Translations under genes and position numbers: made by a program | Origin: Gammaproteobacteria bacterium | GTDB lineage: Bacteria > Pseudomonadota > Gammaproteobacteria > Pseudomonadales > Pseudohongiellaceae | Direction of reading: 5' to 3' | Assembly (NCBI GenBank): GCA_018401885.1 | Contig: JAGYKB010000001.1 | Coordinates: 310,001 to 374,000, forward strand | Length of the DNA: 64,000 nucleotides | The notes under the pieces: model-generated | What the model saw: the letters and a program-made list of their open reading frames with translations, nothing else | The model's database searches: none | What the model was told of the DNA's origin: nothing | Shown here: positions 38,017 through 46,519 of the stretch, in pieces | How the letters are laid out: each line of letters begins with the position of its first letter | How positions within the stretch are numbered: position 1 is the stretch's first letter

Positions 38017-38631
38017 ATGTCTAAACCACCCAAGAAACGTCAATCAGATTCGTCTACAGAGGCTCACAACGCCAGCATAAGCCGCTTTCCAATTCCGCCC
38101 TTAAGCGCCATGGAGCCAGATATCCGCCAGCGCATAGAGGACGTCCAAGCTAAATCAGGATTTATTCCTAATATTTTTCTTGCACTCGCGCATCGCCCGG
38201 ACGAATTCCGCGCATTTTTTGCATTACATGATTCGCTCGTCGACAAAGATGAAGGACTTAGCAAAGCCGAACGAGAAATGATTATCGTGGTTACTTCTGC
38301 GCTCAATCAGTGTCTCTATTGTGTGATTGCGCATGGCGCAATTTTGCGCATCCGCGCTAAAGACGCACTACTCGCAGACAAGCTTGCGGTTAACTATCTA
38401 AAGGCAGACTTAGAGCCACGACAGCGTGTAATGCTGGATTACGCTAGCAAAGTCTGTATGGCGGCGGACAGCATCGAAGATGAGGATTTCGAGGCGCTAG
38501 AAGAAGCTGGATTCGATCAAGAAGAGATTTGGGATATCGGCGCCATCGCAGCGCTTTTTGCAATGTCCAATCGCCTAGCAAATGTGATGAGCTTGCAGCC
38601 CAACGCTGAATTTTACGCACTAGCGCGGTGA
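38017..38631 (+). CDS. Peroxidase-related enzyme, AhpD/CMD family
   Basis: Carboxymuconolactone decarboxylase/AhpD-like fold. The redox pair and nearby His are in CLYCVIAHG; flanking helices are KAEREMIIVVTSALNQ and QRVMLDYASKV, ending in IGAIAALFAMSNRLANV. Proteins of this peroxidase-related group are about 190-200 aa and often accompany unrelated hydrolase genes. It is 63 bp after the HD-domain gene on the same strand, which may be cotranscribed. Function unknown. Confidence 0.82.
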   Translation: MSKPPKKRQSDSSTEAHNASISRFPIPPLSAMEPDIRQRIEDVQAKSGFIPNIFLALAHRPDEFRAFFALHDSLVDKDEGLSKAEREMIIVVTSALNQCLYCVIAHGAILRIRAKDALLADKLAVNYLKADLEPRQRVMLDYASKVCMAADSIEDEDFEALEEAGFDQEEIWDIGAIAALFAMSNRLANVMSLQPNAEFYALAR

Positions 38632-38683
38632 ATAAATTAGAACCGAACAGACACGCAAAGAATCCTCGAGACCTGCAAACTCT

Positions 38684-39514
38684 ATGTCCAACGCCTTTAC
38701 GATAACCGCAATTAACGATGCCACAGAGTCCGAAAACCGCATGCACAGTGATGACGTCGCTGCTCGCTACGGGTTTAAAGGAGCGCTCGTAAGCGGTGTC
38801 AATGTATTTGGCTACATGACCCAGCCGCTCGTTGCCCAATTTGGCGCTCAATGGCTATCGAACACAGGCTTTGACGTGAGATTTCTTTTACCCGCTTACG
38901 AAGGTGATCAGGTATGTGTCAACTCCGCTCCTGCGATAACCCCTGAGCATAAAAATTTACCAGATCGAATCGAGACGCGCGCGTTGAATCAAGCTGGGAC
39001 CACGTTAGCCACTCTTGTCTCCTGGCCACTAGACTTATCAGACTACCCTCGAGCATACGCGATGCGGAAACAGGCGCAGAAAGAAGCGGCGATTTATGCT
39101 CACGATAAACGCCCTCTACTTACGTGGGACGTCATTCAATTAGAAAAGGCAGCGCCTACGTGGCTCTGGACCCCGTCTGCCGAGGACAATGCCCGCCACG
39201 TCGCTGCTCAAAGAGACATGGCAGCCTGCTATCGTGGCCCCGAGGCGTTGATACATCCTTATTTTCTATTGGATACCTGCAACCGTGCGTTGATGCGACT
39301 CTACATACTCCCCGCATGGATTCATGTTGGCACTGTAGGCAGCATGCTTCGTGCAATCAAGATAAATGAGGAAATCGCTGTTGATTGCCAACCGACTGAC
39401 CGTTGGGAGAACAAAGGACATCAGTTCATACGGCTATACATTACGATGTTTTCAGGCAATGACTTGGTCTTTGAAGCTGACCACACAGCTATTTTTAAAA
39501 TTGCTGAAAAATAG
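38684..39514 (+). CDS. MaoC-like/hot-dog fold protein
   Basis: 276-aa protein with two hot-dog-like halves. The first half has ENRMHSDDVAARYGFKGALVSGVNVFGY, which resembles the MaoC dehydratase segment. The second half is divergent and near EADHTAIFKI. There is no signal peptide. Likely acts on an acyl-CoA or related thioester. Neighbours (AhpD-like, HD-domain) do not define a pathway. Function inferred from fold only. Confidence 0.6.
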   Translation: MSNAFTITAINDATESENRMHSDDVAARYGFKGALVSGVNVFGYMTQPLVAQFGAQWLSNTGFDVRFLLPAYEGDQVCVNSAPAITPEHKNLPDRIETRALNQAGTTLATLVSWPLDLSDYPRAYAMRKQAQKEAAIYAHDKRPLLTWDVIQLEKAAPTWLWTPSAEDNARHVAAQRDMAACYRGPEALIHPYFLLDTCNRALMRLYILPAWIHVGTVGSMLRAIKINEEIAVDCQPTDRWENKGHQFIRLYITMFSGNDLVFEADHTAIFKIAEK

Positions 39515-39606
39515 CTAAGTAACAAGCTAAGAAAGAGCTTATAAGCCACTTAAATCGCGCGTTGTTAGCGTTGCCCCCCTGTCCAGATTTTATGAAGGAG
39601 ACACTC

Positions 39607-41007
39607 ATGTTGAGCCTTTCTACTCGAACACTCACCGCTCACTTTCAATCGATGCGTCCGCGGGCAAGTAATATCCTCGCGATAATGCTGCTCAGCGCAC
39701 TGCCCTTCATGAGCACTGTCACACAAGGTGCAGACAGCATTGCAGACCGAATCCTCCCCCTGCGCGATCGGGCTGCGCTGCAGGACGACATCATCGCCGA
39801 CCGCCTCGACACCCTGATCCCGATGCTCATGCGGCGCGAAGGAATCGGCGCTTGGGTATTAATTGCTCGCGAATACAATGAAGACCCCATAGTCAAAACT
39901 ATGCTACCGGCCACCTGGCTTAATGCTCGCCGCAGAACGGTGCTTTTATTCATAGATCGAGGCGAGGAACTTGGGGTAGAACGTATGGCTGTTGCGCGCT
40001 ATGCGGTAGGCGATCTCTTTCCCGGGGTATGGAACCCAGAAGAGCAGCCCGATCAATACGCGAAAATTGCGGAAATACTCAGCGCTGCAAACCCTAAAAA
40101 TATTGCACTTAATTTTTCGAACGACTACGCGCTCGCCGATGGGCTAACCTATTCTGAGCAGCGCGATTTCAGCGCCGCATTGCCGACATTTCTGCGCGAG
40201 AAAATAGTGTCCTCCGAACCACTCGCAGTCGCATGGCTTGAGACGCGCACCGAAAGAGAAATGGCCGTTTACGCCGGCGTGATGGCGATTGCTCATGATA
40301 TTATCGCCGAAGGTTTTTCGCGCGCAGCCATCACGCCTGGCAAAACCAACGCGGAAGATCTCGAATGGTGGTTTCGACAGCGAGTGAATGACTTAGGACT
40401 CACGACTTGGTTCCACAACAGCATAGAGATCGAGCGTCCTCAAAGCGCTACCGATGCACTTATCGCACAAGGGGCGGCACTCGATATTATCTATCCTGGC
40501 GATCATGTACATATCGATTTCGGCATTAGCTATTTGAATTTACAAACAGACACACAACAAAACGCGTACATTTTAAGACCTGGAGAGAACGAGGCGCCTG
40601 AGCATCTGCAGAGGGCGCTTGCTGAAGGCAATGCGCTACAGGATATTCTGACGTCAAATTTTAAGTTAGGTCGCTCGGGCAATGAGATACTCGCCCGCAG
40701 CAGAGAGCAGGCAATCGCCCTAGGCCTGTCTCCAATAATCTATACCCACCCCATTGGCTTGCACGGACACGCCGCAGGAACGACCATTGGTATGTGGGAT
40801 AAACAAGGGGGCGTCCCCGGCAGCGGTGACTATGCGATGCAGCCCAACACCGCCTACTCCATAGAACTAACCGCCGAGGTGAATCTTGCTGAATGGGGTG
40901 ATTCCCCCATGAAAATGAAGCTCGAGCAGAATGGTTTTTTCAACGGAGAGACATTCAGTTATATTCAACCAAGACAAACACGCTATCACCTCGTTACAAG
41001 CGATTAG
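39607..41007 (+). CDS. Secreted M24 family metallopeptidase homologue
   Basis: Pita-bread fold metallopeptidase of the Xaa-Pro aminopeptidase/creatinase group with an N-terminal signal peptide (about residues 18-37). The five metal ligands appear intact: Asp in VHIDFGI, Asp in LQTDTQQ, His in THPIGLHGH, Glu in YSIELTAEV and Glu in KMKLEQNG. I start at MLSLSTRT, with AAGGAGACACTC directly before it, instead of the longer track start. Mature enzyme is probably periplasmic. Substrate unknown. Confidence 0.82.
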   Translation: MLSLSTRTLTAHFQSMRPRASNILAIMLLSALPFMSTVTQGADSIADRILPLRDRAALQDDIIADRLDTLIPMLMRREGIGAWVLIAREYNEDPIVKTMLPATWLNARRRTVLLFIDRGEELGVERMAVARYAVGDLFPGVWNPEEQPDQYAKIAEILSAANPKNIALNFSNDYALADGLTYSEQRDFSAALPTFLREKIVSSEPLAVAWLETRTEREMAVYAGVMAIAHDIIAEGFSRAAITPGKTNAEDLEWWFRQRVNDLGLTTWFHNSIEIERPQSATDALIAQGAALDIIYPGDHVHIDFGISYLNLQTDTQQNAYILRPGENEAPEHLQRALAEGNALQDILTSNFKLGRSGNEILARSREQAIALGLSPIIYTHPIGLHGHAAGTTIGMWDKQGGVPGSGDYAMQPNTAYSIELTAEVNLAEWGDSPMKMKLEQNGFFNGETFSYIQPRQTRYHLVTSD

Positions 41008-41098
41008 TCCCCGCGACCCCACTATACGAGCTGCCTCGCGTAGGGTAGATTAGAAAGCTAAATTGTTAAACCATGGCGTCGAATCGATTAATCATTGA

Positions 41099-43639
41099 GT
41101 GAGTAAAAGCGTGCCCGAAGACACAGCGCTCGACCCTACCATCCGCAAGGTGCAGAAGGAGCAAAACGATTGCGAACGAGTTCGCAGTGCGCTCGCTCCT
41201 TCTGCCTATATCAAAGGCATTTCTGGTGATAGAGGATTGAGTGGAGATGACGCACTCGCGCTAGCAAATCGAACAGATACGGCAAAACTCGCGAAGGAAG
41301 CGGCACAACTCAGAGATCTTGGTTTCGGTAAAATCGTCACTTATTCGCGCAAAGTGTTTATCCCCTTAACACAGTTGTGCCGCGACGTCTGCCACTACTG
41401 CACTTTCGCGCAAACGCCTAAGCACATCCCTCAGGCTTACATGCCAATCGATGACGTGATTGCAACCTGTGTCGCCGGCGCTGAAATGGGTTGCCAGGAA
41501 GCGCTCTTCACTCTCGGGGAAAAACCTGAGTTACGGTACCGTGCAGCGCGCGAAAGTCTCGCCGAAATGGGCTTCGCCAGCACAATCGATTACGTAGTCG
41601 AAGCCGCTCGACGAGTTCTCACCGAGACAGGGCTTCTGCCGCATATTAACGCAGGCAACCTAACTCGCGACGAGATGTTAGCACTACGTGACGTCAGCGC
41701 ATCGATGGGCATTATGCTTGAGTCTGCTTCCTCGCGACTTTGCGAGAAAGGCATGCCGCATTATGGCTCGCCCGACAAAGACCCTGCGACTAGGCTCGCC
41801 ACGCTCGATCTTGCTGGTGAACTGCGCATACCTTTTACCTCGGGCATTTTAATTGGCATCGGCGAGACTCGGTTAGAACGCATTGAGTCACTTCTAGCGC
41901 TTAGAGACTCCCACCAACGATTCGGGCACTTGCAAGAGATCATCGTGCAAAATTTTCGGGCCAAGCCGCACACTAAAATGGCCCAAGCACCAGAACCAAA
42001 TCTCGACGAACTGATCTGGACCCTCTCCGTCGCTCGATTGATTTTTGGCAGCGAGATGTCTATCCAGGCGCCACCCAACTTAAGTCCGGGCGTGTTGGAG
42101 CAATTGATAGCCGCGGGCATTAATGATTGGGGAGGGGTTTCACCCTTAACCCCCGATCATGTCAATCCAGAGGCGCCTTGGCCGCATCTCGCGCAGCTCG
42201 CGCGGGATACTGGCAGCGCAGGAAAATTCTTAGACCAGCGATTAACAATCTACCCGCGCTATCTCATTGCAGCAGAGACTTGGCTTTCGTCGAAGGTCAG
42301 GCCAGCAGCGCTTAAGCAAAGCGATGCAGAGGGCTATGCCAAGCGCAACGACTGGGTTGCTGGCCTAAGCGAGCATGCACCCTCCTCCGAATCACCCAAT
42401 CGATCGGCGAAGGCAAGCCCTGAAATTGCTGAGACCATTGCGCGTTGTCTAGATAAATCCCTTATTACAGAATCCGAAATCGCCTCCCTGCTTCGCTGCC
42501 GCGGCGATGACTACGACGCGGTAATCGCCGCTGCTGACACATTGCGCCATGCGGTTTGCGGAGACACTGTCAGCTATGTAGTTAACCGCAATATTAATTA
42601 CACGAATGTTTGTTACTTTAAATGCCAGTTCTGCGCCTTTTCGAAAGGCAGCGCGAGCGAAAATTTGCGCGGCAAACCCTACGATATCAGCGCCGAAGAA
42701 ATAAGCAGACGCTGTGTCGAAGCGTGGGCGCGCGGTGCAACCGAGGTTTGCATGCAGGGCGGTATCCACCCTAGCTACACGGGCCAGACCTATATCGACA
42801 TCATTACGACCGTGAAGCAAGCCACCCCACACATGCATATTCATGCCTTTTCGCCGCTTGAAGTCTGGCAAGGCGCTGAGACGCTTGAGATATCATTGAC
42901 TGAATTTCTCACCCGCCTGAAGAGTGCCGGACTCGATACATTGCCCGGCACTGCCGCCGAAATCCTCCACGACGATGTACGCGCGCACCTATGCCCAGAC
43001 AAGCTCAATTCTGAACAATGGCTCGAAGTTATGGAACGTGCCCACGCAGTGGGCTTTAAAACTACGGCAACCATCATGTTCGGCCACATCGAGCGCACCG
43101 AGCACTGTGCGCGACATCTTTATGCCATAGCAGAGCTGCAGCGCAGAACGGGCGGTTTCACCGAATTCGTGCCCTTGCCCTTTGTCGCACACGAGGCACC
43201 GATGTATAAAAAAGGCAATGCTCGACGCGGCCCTAGTTACCGTGAGGCGCTGCTAATGCACGCAGTCCCGCGCCTAGTTTTCAATGGCTTAATAGAGAAC
43301 ATTCAAGCGTCATGGGTCAAAATGGGTCGCGAGGGAGTCTCGGCATGCCTCAATGCCGGAGCCAATGACGTCGGTGGTTCACTTATGAATGAAAGTATTA
43401 CCCGTGCCGCTGGGGCGGAACATGGCGAGGAATGGTCTCCAGCCGAGATAGAAACCACTATCCGCCGGCTAGGGCGCAAGCCGAGGATGCGCACCACACT
43501 CTATGGAGAAGCGCCCACTGAGCGCCGAGAAACTGCGCAAATAGCCGCCGGCCTTGCGCAAATAACATTAGACCCCGCGATGAGAGTCCAGCGTAGTAAA
43601 CTCACGCGTCCGCCAACAAACTTACCGCAGACACCTTAG
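41099..43639 (+). CDS. fbiC: FO synthase, CofG-CofH fusion (FbiC)
   Basis: Bifunctional radical SAM enzyme that joins a ribityl-diaminouracil and tyrosine to make FO, the deazaflavin chromophore of coenzyme F420. The CofG half has CRDVCHYCTF (Cys94, 98, 101, CX3CX2C); the CofH half has CYFKCQFCAF at about residues 505-513. MQGGIHPSYTG and the tail FVPLPFVAHEAP are CofH blocks. The 846-aa length equals the Mycobacterium fusion. It starts at GTG with a weak ribosome binding site. An NmrA-like gene follows by 9 bp. No cofC, cofD or cofE is in the window, so the end product may be FO or F420 made elsewhere. Rare in Gammaproteobacteria. Confidence 0.93.
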   Translation: MSKSVPEDTALDPTIRKVQKEQNDCERVRSALAPSAYIKGISGDRGLSGDDALALANRTDTAKLAKEAAQLRDLGFGKIVTYSRKVFIPLTQLCRDVCHYCTFAQTPKHIPQAYMPIDDVIATCVAGAEMGCQEALFTLGEKPELRYRAARESLAEMGFASTIDYVVEAARRVLTETGLLPHINAGNLTRDEMLALRDVSASMGIMLESASSRLCEKGMPHYGSPDKDPATRLATLDLAGELRIPFTSGILIGIGETRLERIESLLALRDSHQRFGHLQEIIVQNFRAKPHTKMAQAPEPNLDELIWTLSVARLIFGSEMSIQAPPNLSPGVLEQLIAAGINDWGGVSPLTPDHVNPEAPWPHLAQLARDTGSAGKFLDQRLTIYPRYLIAAETWLSSKVRPAALKQSDAEGYAKRNDWVAGLSEHAPSSESPNRSAKASPEIAETIARCLDKSLITESEIASLLRCRGDDYDAVIAAADTLRHAVCGDTVSYVVNRNINYTNVCYFKCQFCAFSKGSASENLRGKPYDISAEEISRRCVEAWARGATEVCMQGGIHPSYTGQTYIDIITTVKQATPHMHIHAFSPLEVWQGAETLEISLTEFLTRLKSAGLDTLPGTAAEILHDDVRAHLCPDKLNSEQWLEVMERAHAVGFKTTATIMFGHIERTEHCARHLYAIAELQRRTGGFTEFVPLPFVAHEAPMYKKGNARRGPSYREALLMHAVPRLVFNGLIENIQASWVKMGREGVSACLNAGANDVGGSLMNESITRAAGAEHGEEWSPAEIETTIRRLGRKPRMRTTLYGEAPTERRETAQIAAGLAQITLDPAMRVQRSKLTRPPTNLPQTP

Positions 43640-43648
43640 GATACGAAA

Positions 43649-44542
43649 ATGAAAATCGCTATAACTGGCGCGAATAGCAGCGTCGGAATGAATCTACTTG
43701 CACAAGTTGATCAACAGCCCGACCTACACTTTATCGCAGGGGTTCGCTCAGAGAGCGCGCGTCAGGCGCTTCCGGTCTCCCCGCAAATAGTATCGGCCTG
43801 CATACGTTACGACGATGTCAACGCGCTCGCTGGATCCTTAGACGGCGCAGACTGCGTCGTACATCTCGCAGGCATATTAATCGAAGGAAAAAAGAGCAAA
43901 TACCGCGAGGCTAATGTCGATGCTACCCGCTCGGTTATCGACGCAGCCAAGCAAATTGGCGCCAACCATGTCGTGTTTATCTCGGTGGTCGGTGCCGACT
44001 CGAAGTCGAGTAATGCCTATTTCCGTTCAAAAGGGGAAGCTGAAGATATTGTTGCCGCCTCGGGTTTAAGCGCGACGGTGATTCGTACACCCATTCTGCT
44101 CGGACCGGGTACAGCGGGGGCCACTGCTCTCGTGAGCGCGGCGCGCAATCCCAAGGCAAAAGCCTTAGGCGGAGGGCATTACAAAATGCGACCGCTCGAC
44201 ATCGACGATCTCAACACCGCCATTTTTAATGCCTGCAAATTGCAGGCACCGGGGTTTTCTAGCTATGAACTAGTCGGCCCGGAAGCGATTGCCTATTGTG
44301 ATCTGATTACAAGAACAGCGCGCAAAATTGATCCGGACTCGACACTTACTGTAGGGTCAATTCCAATCGGCTTTACAAAATTAATGGCTGCAATCTCTAG
44401 CACACTCAAAGGCGGCGGGTTTACCCCGACCGTGATTGAGGTCATTACTCAAGATGAAGAAGTTAGTCATAACGGCTTTGCCGAACTAGGTGTGACGCTA
44501 ACATCGCTCGACCGCACGATAGAAAAAATACTGGAGCAATAA
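43649..44542 (+). CDS. NmrA-like NAD(P)-binding protein
   Basis: Atypical SDR-type Rossmann protein with GANSSVG at residues 7-13 and VVHLAGIL, followed by NHVVFISVVGAD and KGEAEDIV. The catalytic Tyr-x-x-x-Lys is replaced by YFRSKGE, which keeps Tyr and Lys. It resembles NmrA and NDUFA9-type proteins that act as redox sensors or reductases. Start has AGGA 7 bases before. It lies 9 bp after fbiC and 3 bp before the membrane-protein gene, so cotranscription is near certain. A role in deazaflavin reduction is speculation. Confidence 0.78.
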   Translation: MKIAITGANSSVGMNLLAQVDQQPDLHFIAGVRSESARQALPVSPQIVSACIRYDDVNALAGSLDGADCVVHLAGILIEGKKSKYREANVDATRSVIDAAKQIGANHVVFISVVGADSKSSNAYFRSKGEAEDIVAASGLSATVIRTPILLGPGTAGATALVSAARNPKAKALGGGHYKMRPLDIDDLNTAIFNACKLQAPGFSSYELVGPEAIAYCDLITRTARKIDPDSTLTVGSIPIGFTKLMAAISSTLKGGGFTPTVIEVITQDEEVSHNGFAELGVTLTSLDRTIEKILEQ

Positions 44543-44545
44543 ACA

Positions 44546-45541
44546 ATGACCGACGCGAATAGCGAACACGACATTCAGCAAGCTGACGAGCAGGCAACGC
44601 CACCGGCAAAGAAGAAAAATGGTATCGGGCGAATAGTATTTCTGCTCATAACCGCTGCCTGTTTTTACTATCTCTACATGCGACTCAATGGTGCAGCAGC
44701 GCGCGAAGGCCTGACGCTAGTCGACTATATGGCACAAGTTTTTGCCTCGGTTGATTGGGTTCCGTGGCTCGGGCTGATGATTTGCTACTCACTTTTTTAC
44801 TTTGCCATCGACACGCTAGTCGTTACCAAGGCGCTCAATTGGTTTATCTCTGACATCAAGTACAAAGACATCGCCCCAGTGAGAGCTAGTGCGTACATCA
44901 TTTCGATCTTCAATGAACAAATAGGAAAAGGCGCTATGGCGCTCTACCTCAACAAACGGCACCAAATCCCGAGTTGGGAAGTGGGCTCGGTGATGATCTT
45001 CATCATGTTCTGCGAAGTATTTTATCTTTTGGTTTGGGCCACCATAGGTTATAGCTTCGGCGGTGAAGCCCTGCCGAGTGAATTCGGTCTTATTCCCTAC
45101 ATCGCTAGCGGAGCCGCCGTTTTCTTGGTGGTGTGGATTGCTTATTTCCGTGGCCTCATTCTCCCCTCGCACGGTTTCCGTGATCGCCGGCTCTTTCATG
45201 CGTTCCGCTCAGCAAAGCCTGTTCATTACCTTGGGTTCTTTTTGCTCCGCTCACCCGCACTTATTGCAGCCATCATCGTCTACACTATAGCGCTCAATCT
45301 GTTTGGTGTTGATGTGTCGATAATGACTCTGCTCCCGCTACTGCCAGTCATTTTCTTTGCCGCAGCGGCGCCAACTCCGATGCGCGCAGGTGCTATTACG
45401 TTCTGGGTGTTCTTATTTCCGGAAAACGAAGGGCAACTTGCCGCTTTCGGTTTTGTGCAACACAACTTCTTCATCTTGTTTAACGCAGCGATTGGTTTGC
45501 TCTTCTGGCGCAAAGCTCAACGCGACCTGTTCGGCTCGTGA
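44546..45541 (+). CDS. Polytopic membrane protein, flippase-like
   Basis: 331-aa protein with a polar charged N-terminus (about 25 residues) then roughly eight membrane segments. Segments such as YSLFYFAIDTLVVTKALNWF and the loop NEQIGKGAMALYLNKRHQIP resemble the lysylphosphatidylglycerol synthase/flippase-like membrane fold, but I cannot assign it firmly. Its stop overlaps the start of the CDP-alcohol transferase gene (GTGA), a sign of coupling. Suggests a lipid-handling pair with that enzyme. Confidence 0.55.
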   Translation: MTDANSEHDIQQADEQATPPAKKKNGIGRIVFLLITAACFYYLYMRLNGAAAREGLTLVDYMAQVFASVDWVPWLGLMICYSLFYFAIDTLVVTKALNWFISDIKYKDIAPVRASAYIISIFNEQIGKGAMALYLNKRHQIPSWEVGSVMIFIMFCEVFYLLVWATIGYSFGGEALPSEFGLIPYIASGAAVFLVVWIAYFRGLILPSHGFRDRRLFHAFRSAKPVHYLGFFLLRSPALIAAIIVYTIALNLFGVDVSIMTLLPLLPVIFFAAAAPTPMRAGAITFWVFLFPENEGQLAAFGFVQHNFFILFNAAIGLLFWRKAQRDLFGS

Positions 45542-46074
45542 TTGCTAACCTTCTCACGGCGCTGCGCCTCTCATTGGCAGCGCCGGTAGCTCTGGCTTTC
45601 GCGTTGCCCGACGTGATGACTGCGAGCACCCTGCTCAGTCTTGTATTACTCGCTATGGCAACAGATATCGCTGATGGTCAAGCCGCACGTAGATTCGGGA
45701 CAGCATCTAGCCGGGGTATGCTGTTTGACCATGTCACAGATTTTATTTTCGTAACCTCAGGTCTCGCGGGTCTCGCGATCGCAGGGAATATCAGCCCGCT
45801 ACTGCCAATTTTAATCGCTGCAGCCTTCTCACAGTACGTTCTCGATTCTTACTTTTTATTCAAACAAAAAAGCCTGCGCATGAGCATTTTGGGGCGTTGG
45901 AATGGTGTGCTGTATTTTTTCCCGCTGGTCGCTTTCTCCATTGCAGCGCTCGCTTGGTTGCCTACATCGCTCACCGCGGCCGTCGAGATCTGCGGTAAAA
46001 TTTTAGTTTGGCTCCTAACACTGAGCACAATCGCCTCGATTGTCGATCGCGCCATCGCTCCTCTTCGCGCCTAA
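45538..46074 (+). CDS. CDP-alcohol phosphatidyltransferase
   Basis: Membrane enzyme that transfers a phosphatidyl or similar group from a CDP-alcohol to an acceptor alcohol. The full signature Dx2DGx2ARx8Gx3Dx3D is intact: Asp43, Asp46, Gly47, Ala50, Arg51, Gly60, Asp64, Asp68. Four or five hydrophobic segments follow. GTG start overlapping the preceding stop. At 178 aa it is short, like small PgsA-type members. Acceptor unknown; context puts it with fbiC and a flippase-like protein. Confidence 0.85.
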   Translation: MIANLLTALRLSLAAPVALAFALPDVMTASTLLSLVLLAMATDIADGQAARRFGTASSRGMLFDHVTDFIFVTSGLAGLAIAGNISPLLPILIAAAFSQYVLDSYFLFKQKSLRMSILGRWNGVLYFFPLVAFSIAALAWLPTSLTAAVEICGKILVWLLTLSTIASIVDRAIAPLRA

Positions 46075-46186
46075 GCTTGCTTTCGCCTCGTCTGAGATCC
46101 ACCAACCTAAGAAGATTGTATCTGGCAGGCTAGCAGGCGAAAATCATGGCTTCAAAGTAACCGCATCATTCTAGTAGAGAATATTT

Positions 46187-46519
46187 ATGTCTTTGACCTC
46201 ATTTGCAGCAATCGACAATGAAAACCTCTTCCCGTCGACACTAGCTCGGGTAAAAAGAAACGCTGTTCTCAGCGTTCTATTATTTACCGCAGTAGGCTTA
46301 GCCACCACTGCGCAGCAAAGCATGGCACAACAGACGGGGATAGAAATAGAGGATAACGTGCGAAGTGGGTTTGAGGCTGTACTGGCAGATCCACGCGTAA
46401 TCGATGCGCTCGCAGAACTCGAGATCAGGCCCGAGGCTATTAAAAAGAGCAATTTCGACTCCCACAGAAATTCCCGCCCCGCCGTTCAAAGAGGAGCGCC
46501 GGGCCGCTTATTTCCTTGA
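46187..46519 (+). pseudogene. N-terminal fragment of M20 peptidase (signal peptide and first helices)
   Basis: The frame opens with a signal peptide (about residues 22-44, ending SMAQQ) and continues DNVRSGFEAVLADPRVIDALAELE, a typical M20 start. It then runs out of frame after the A5 run at 46442-46446. Removing one A joins it to the next frame as ...EAIKRAISTPTEIPAPPF. See the following entry for the catalytic part. Confidence 0.7.

Noticed and set aside
42449-42871. 140-aa antisense ORF inside fbiC
   Set aside because: Shadow of the CofH half; no independent support.
46404-46519. Programmed frameshift at A5 in the M20 gene
   Set aside because: The required change is +1, while A-run slippery sites work by -1; there is no stop-codon or tRNA context for +1.
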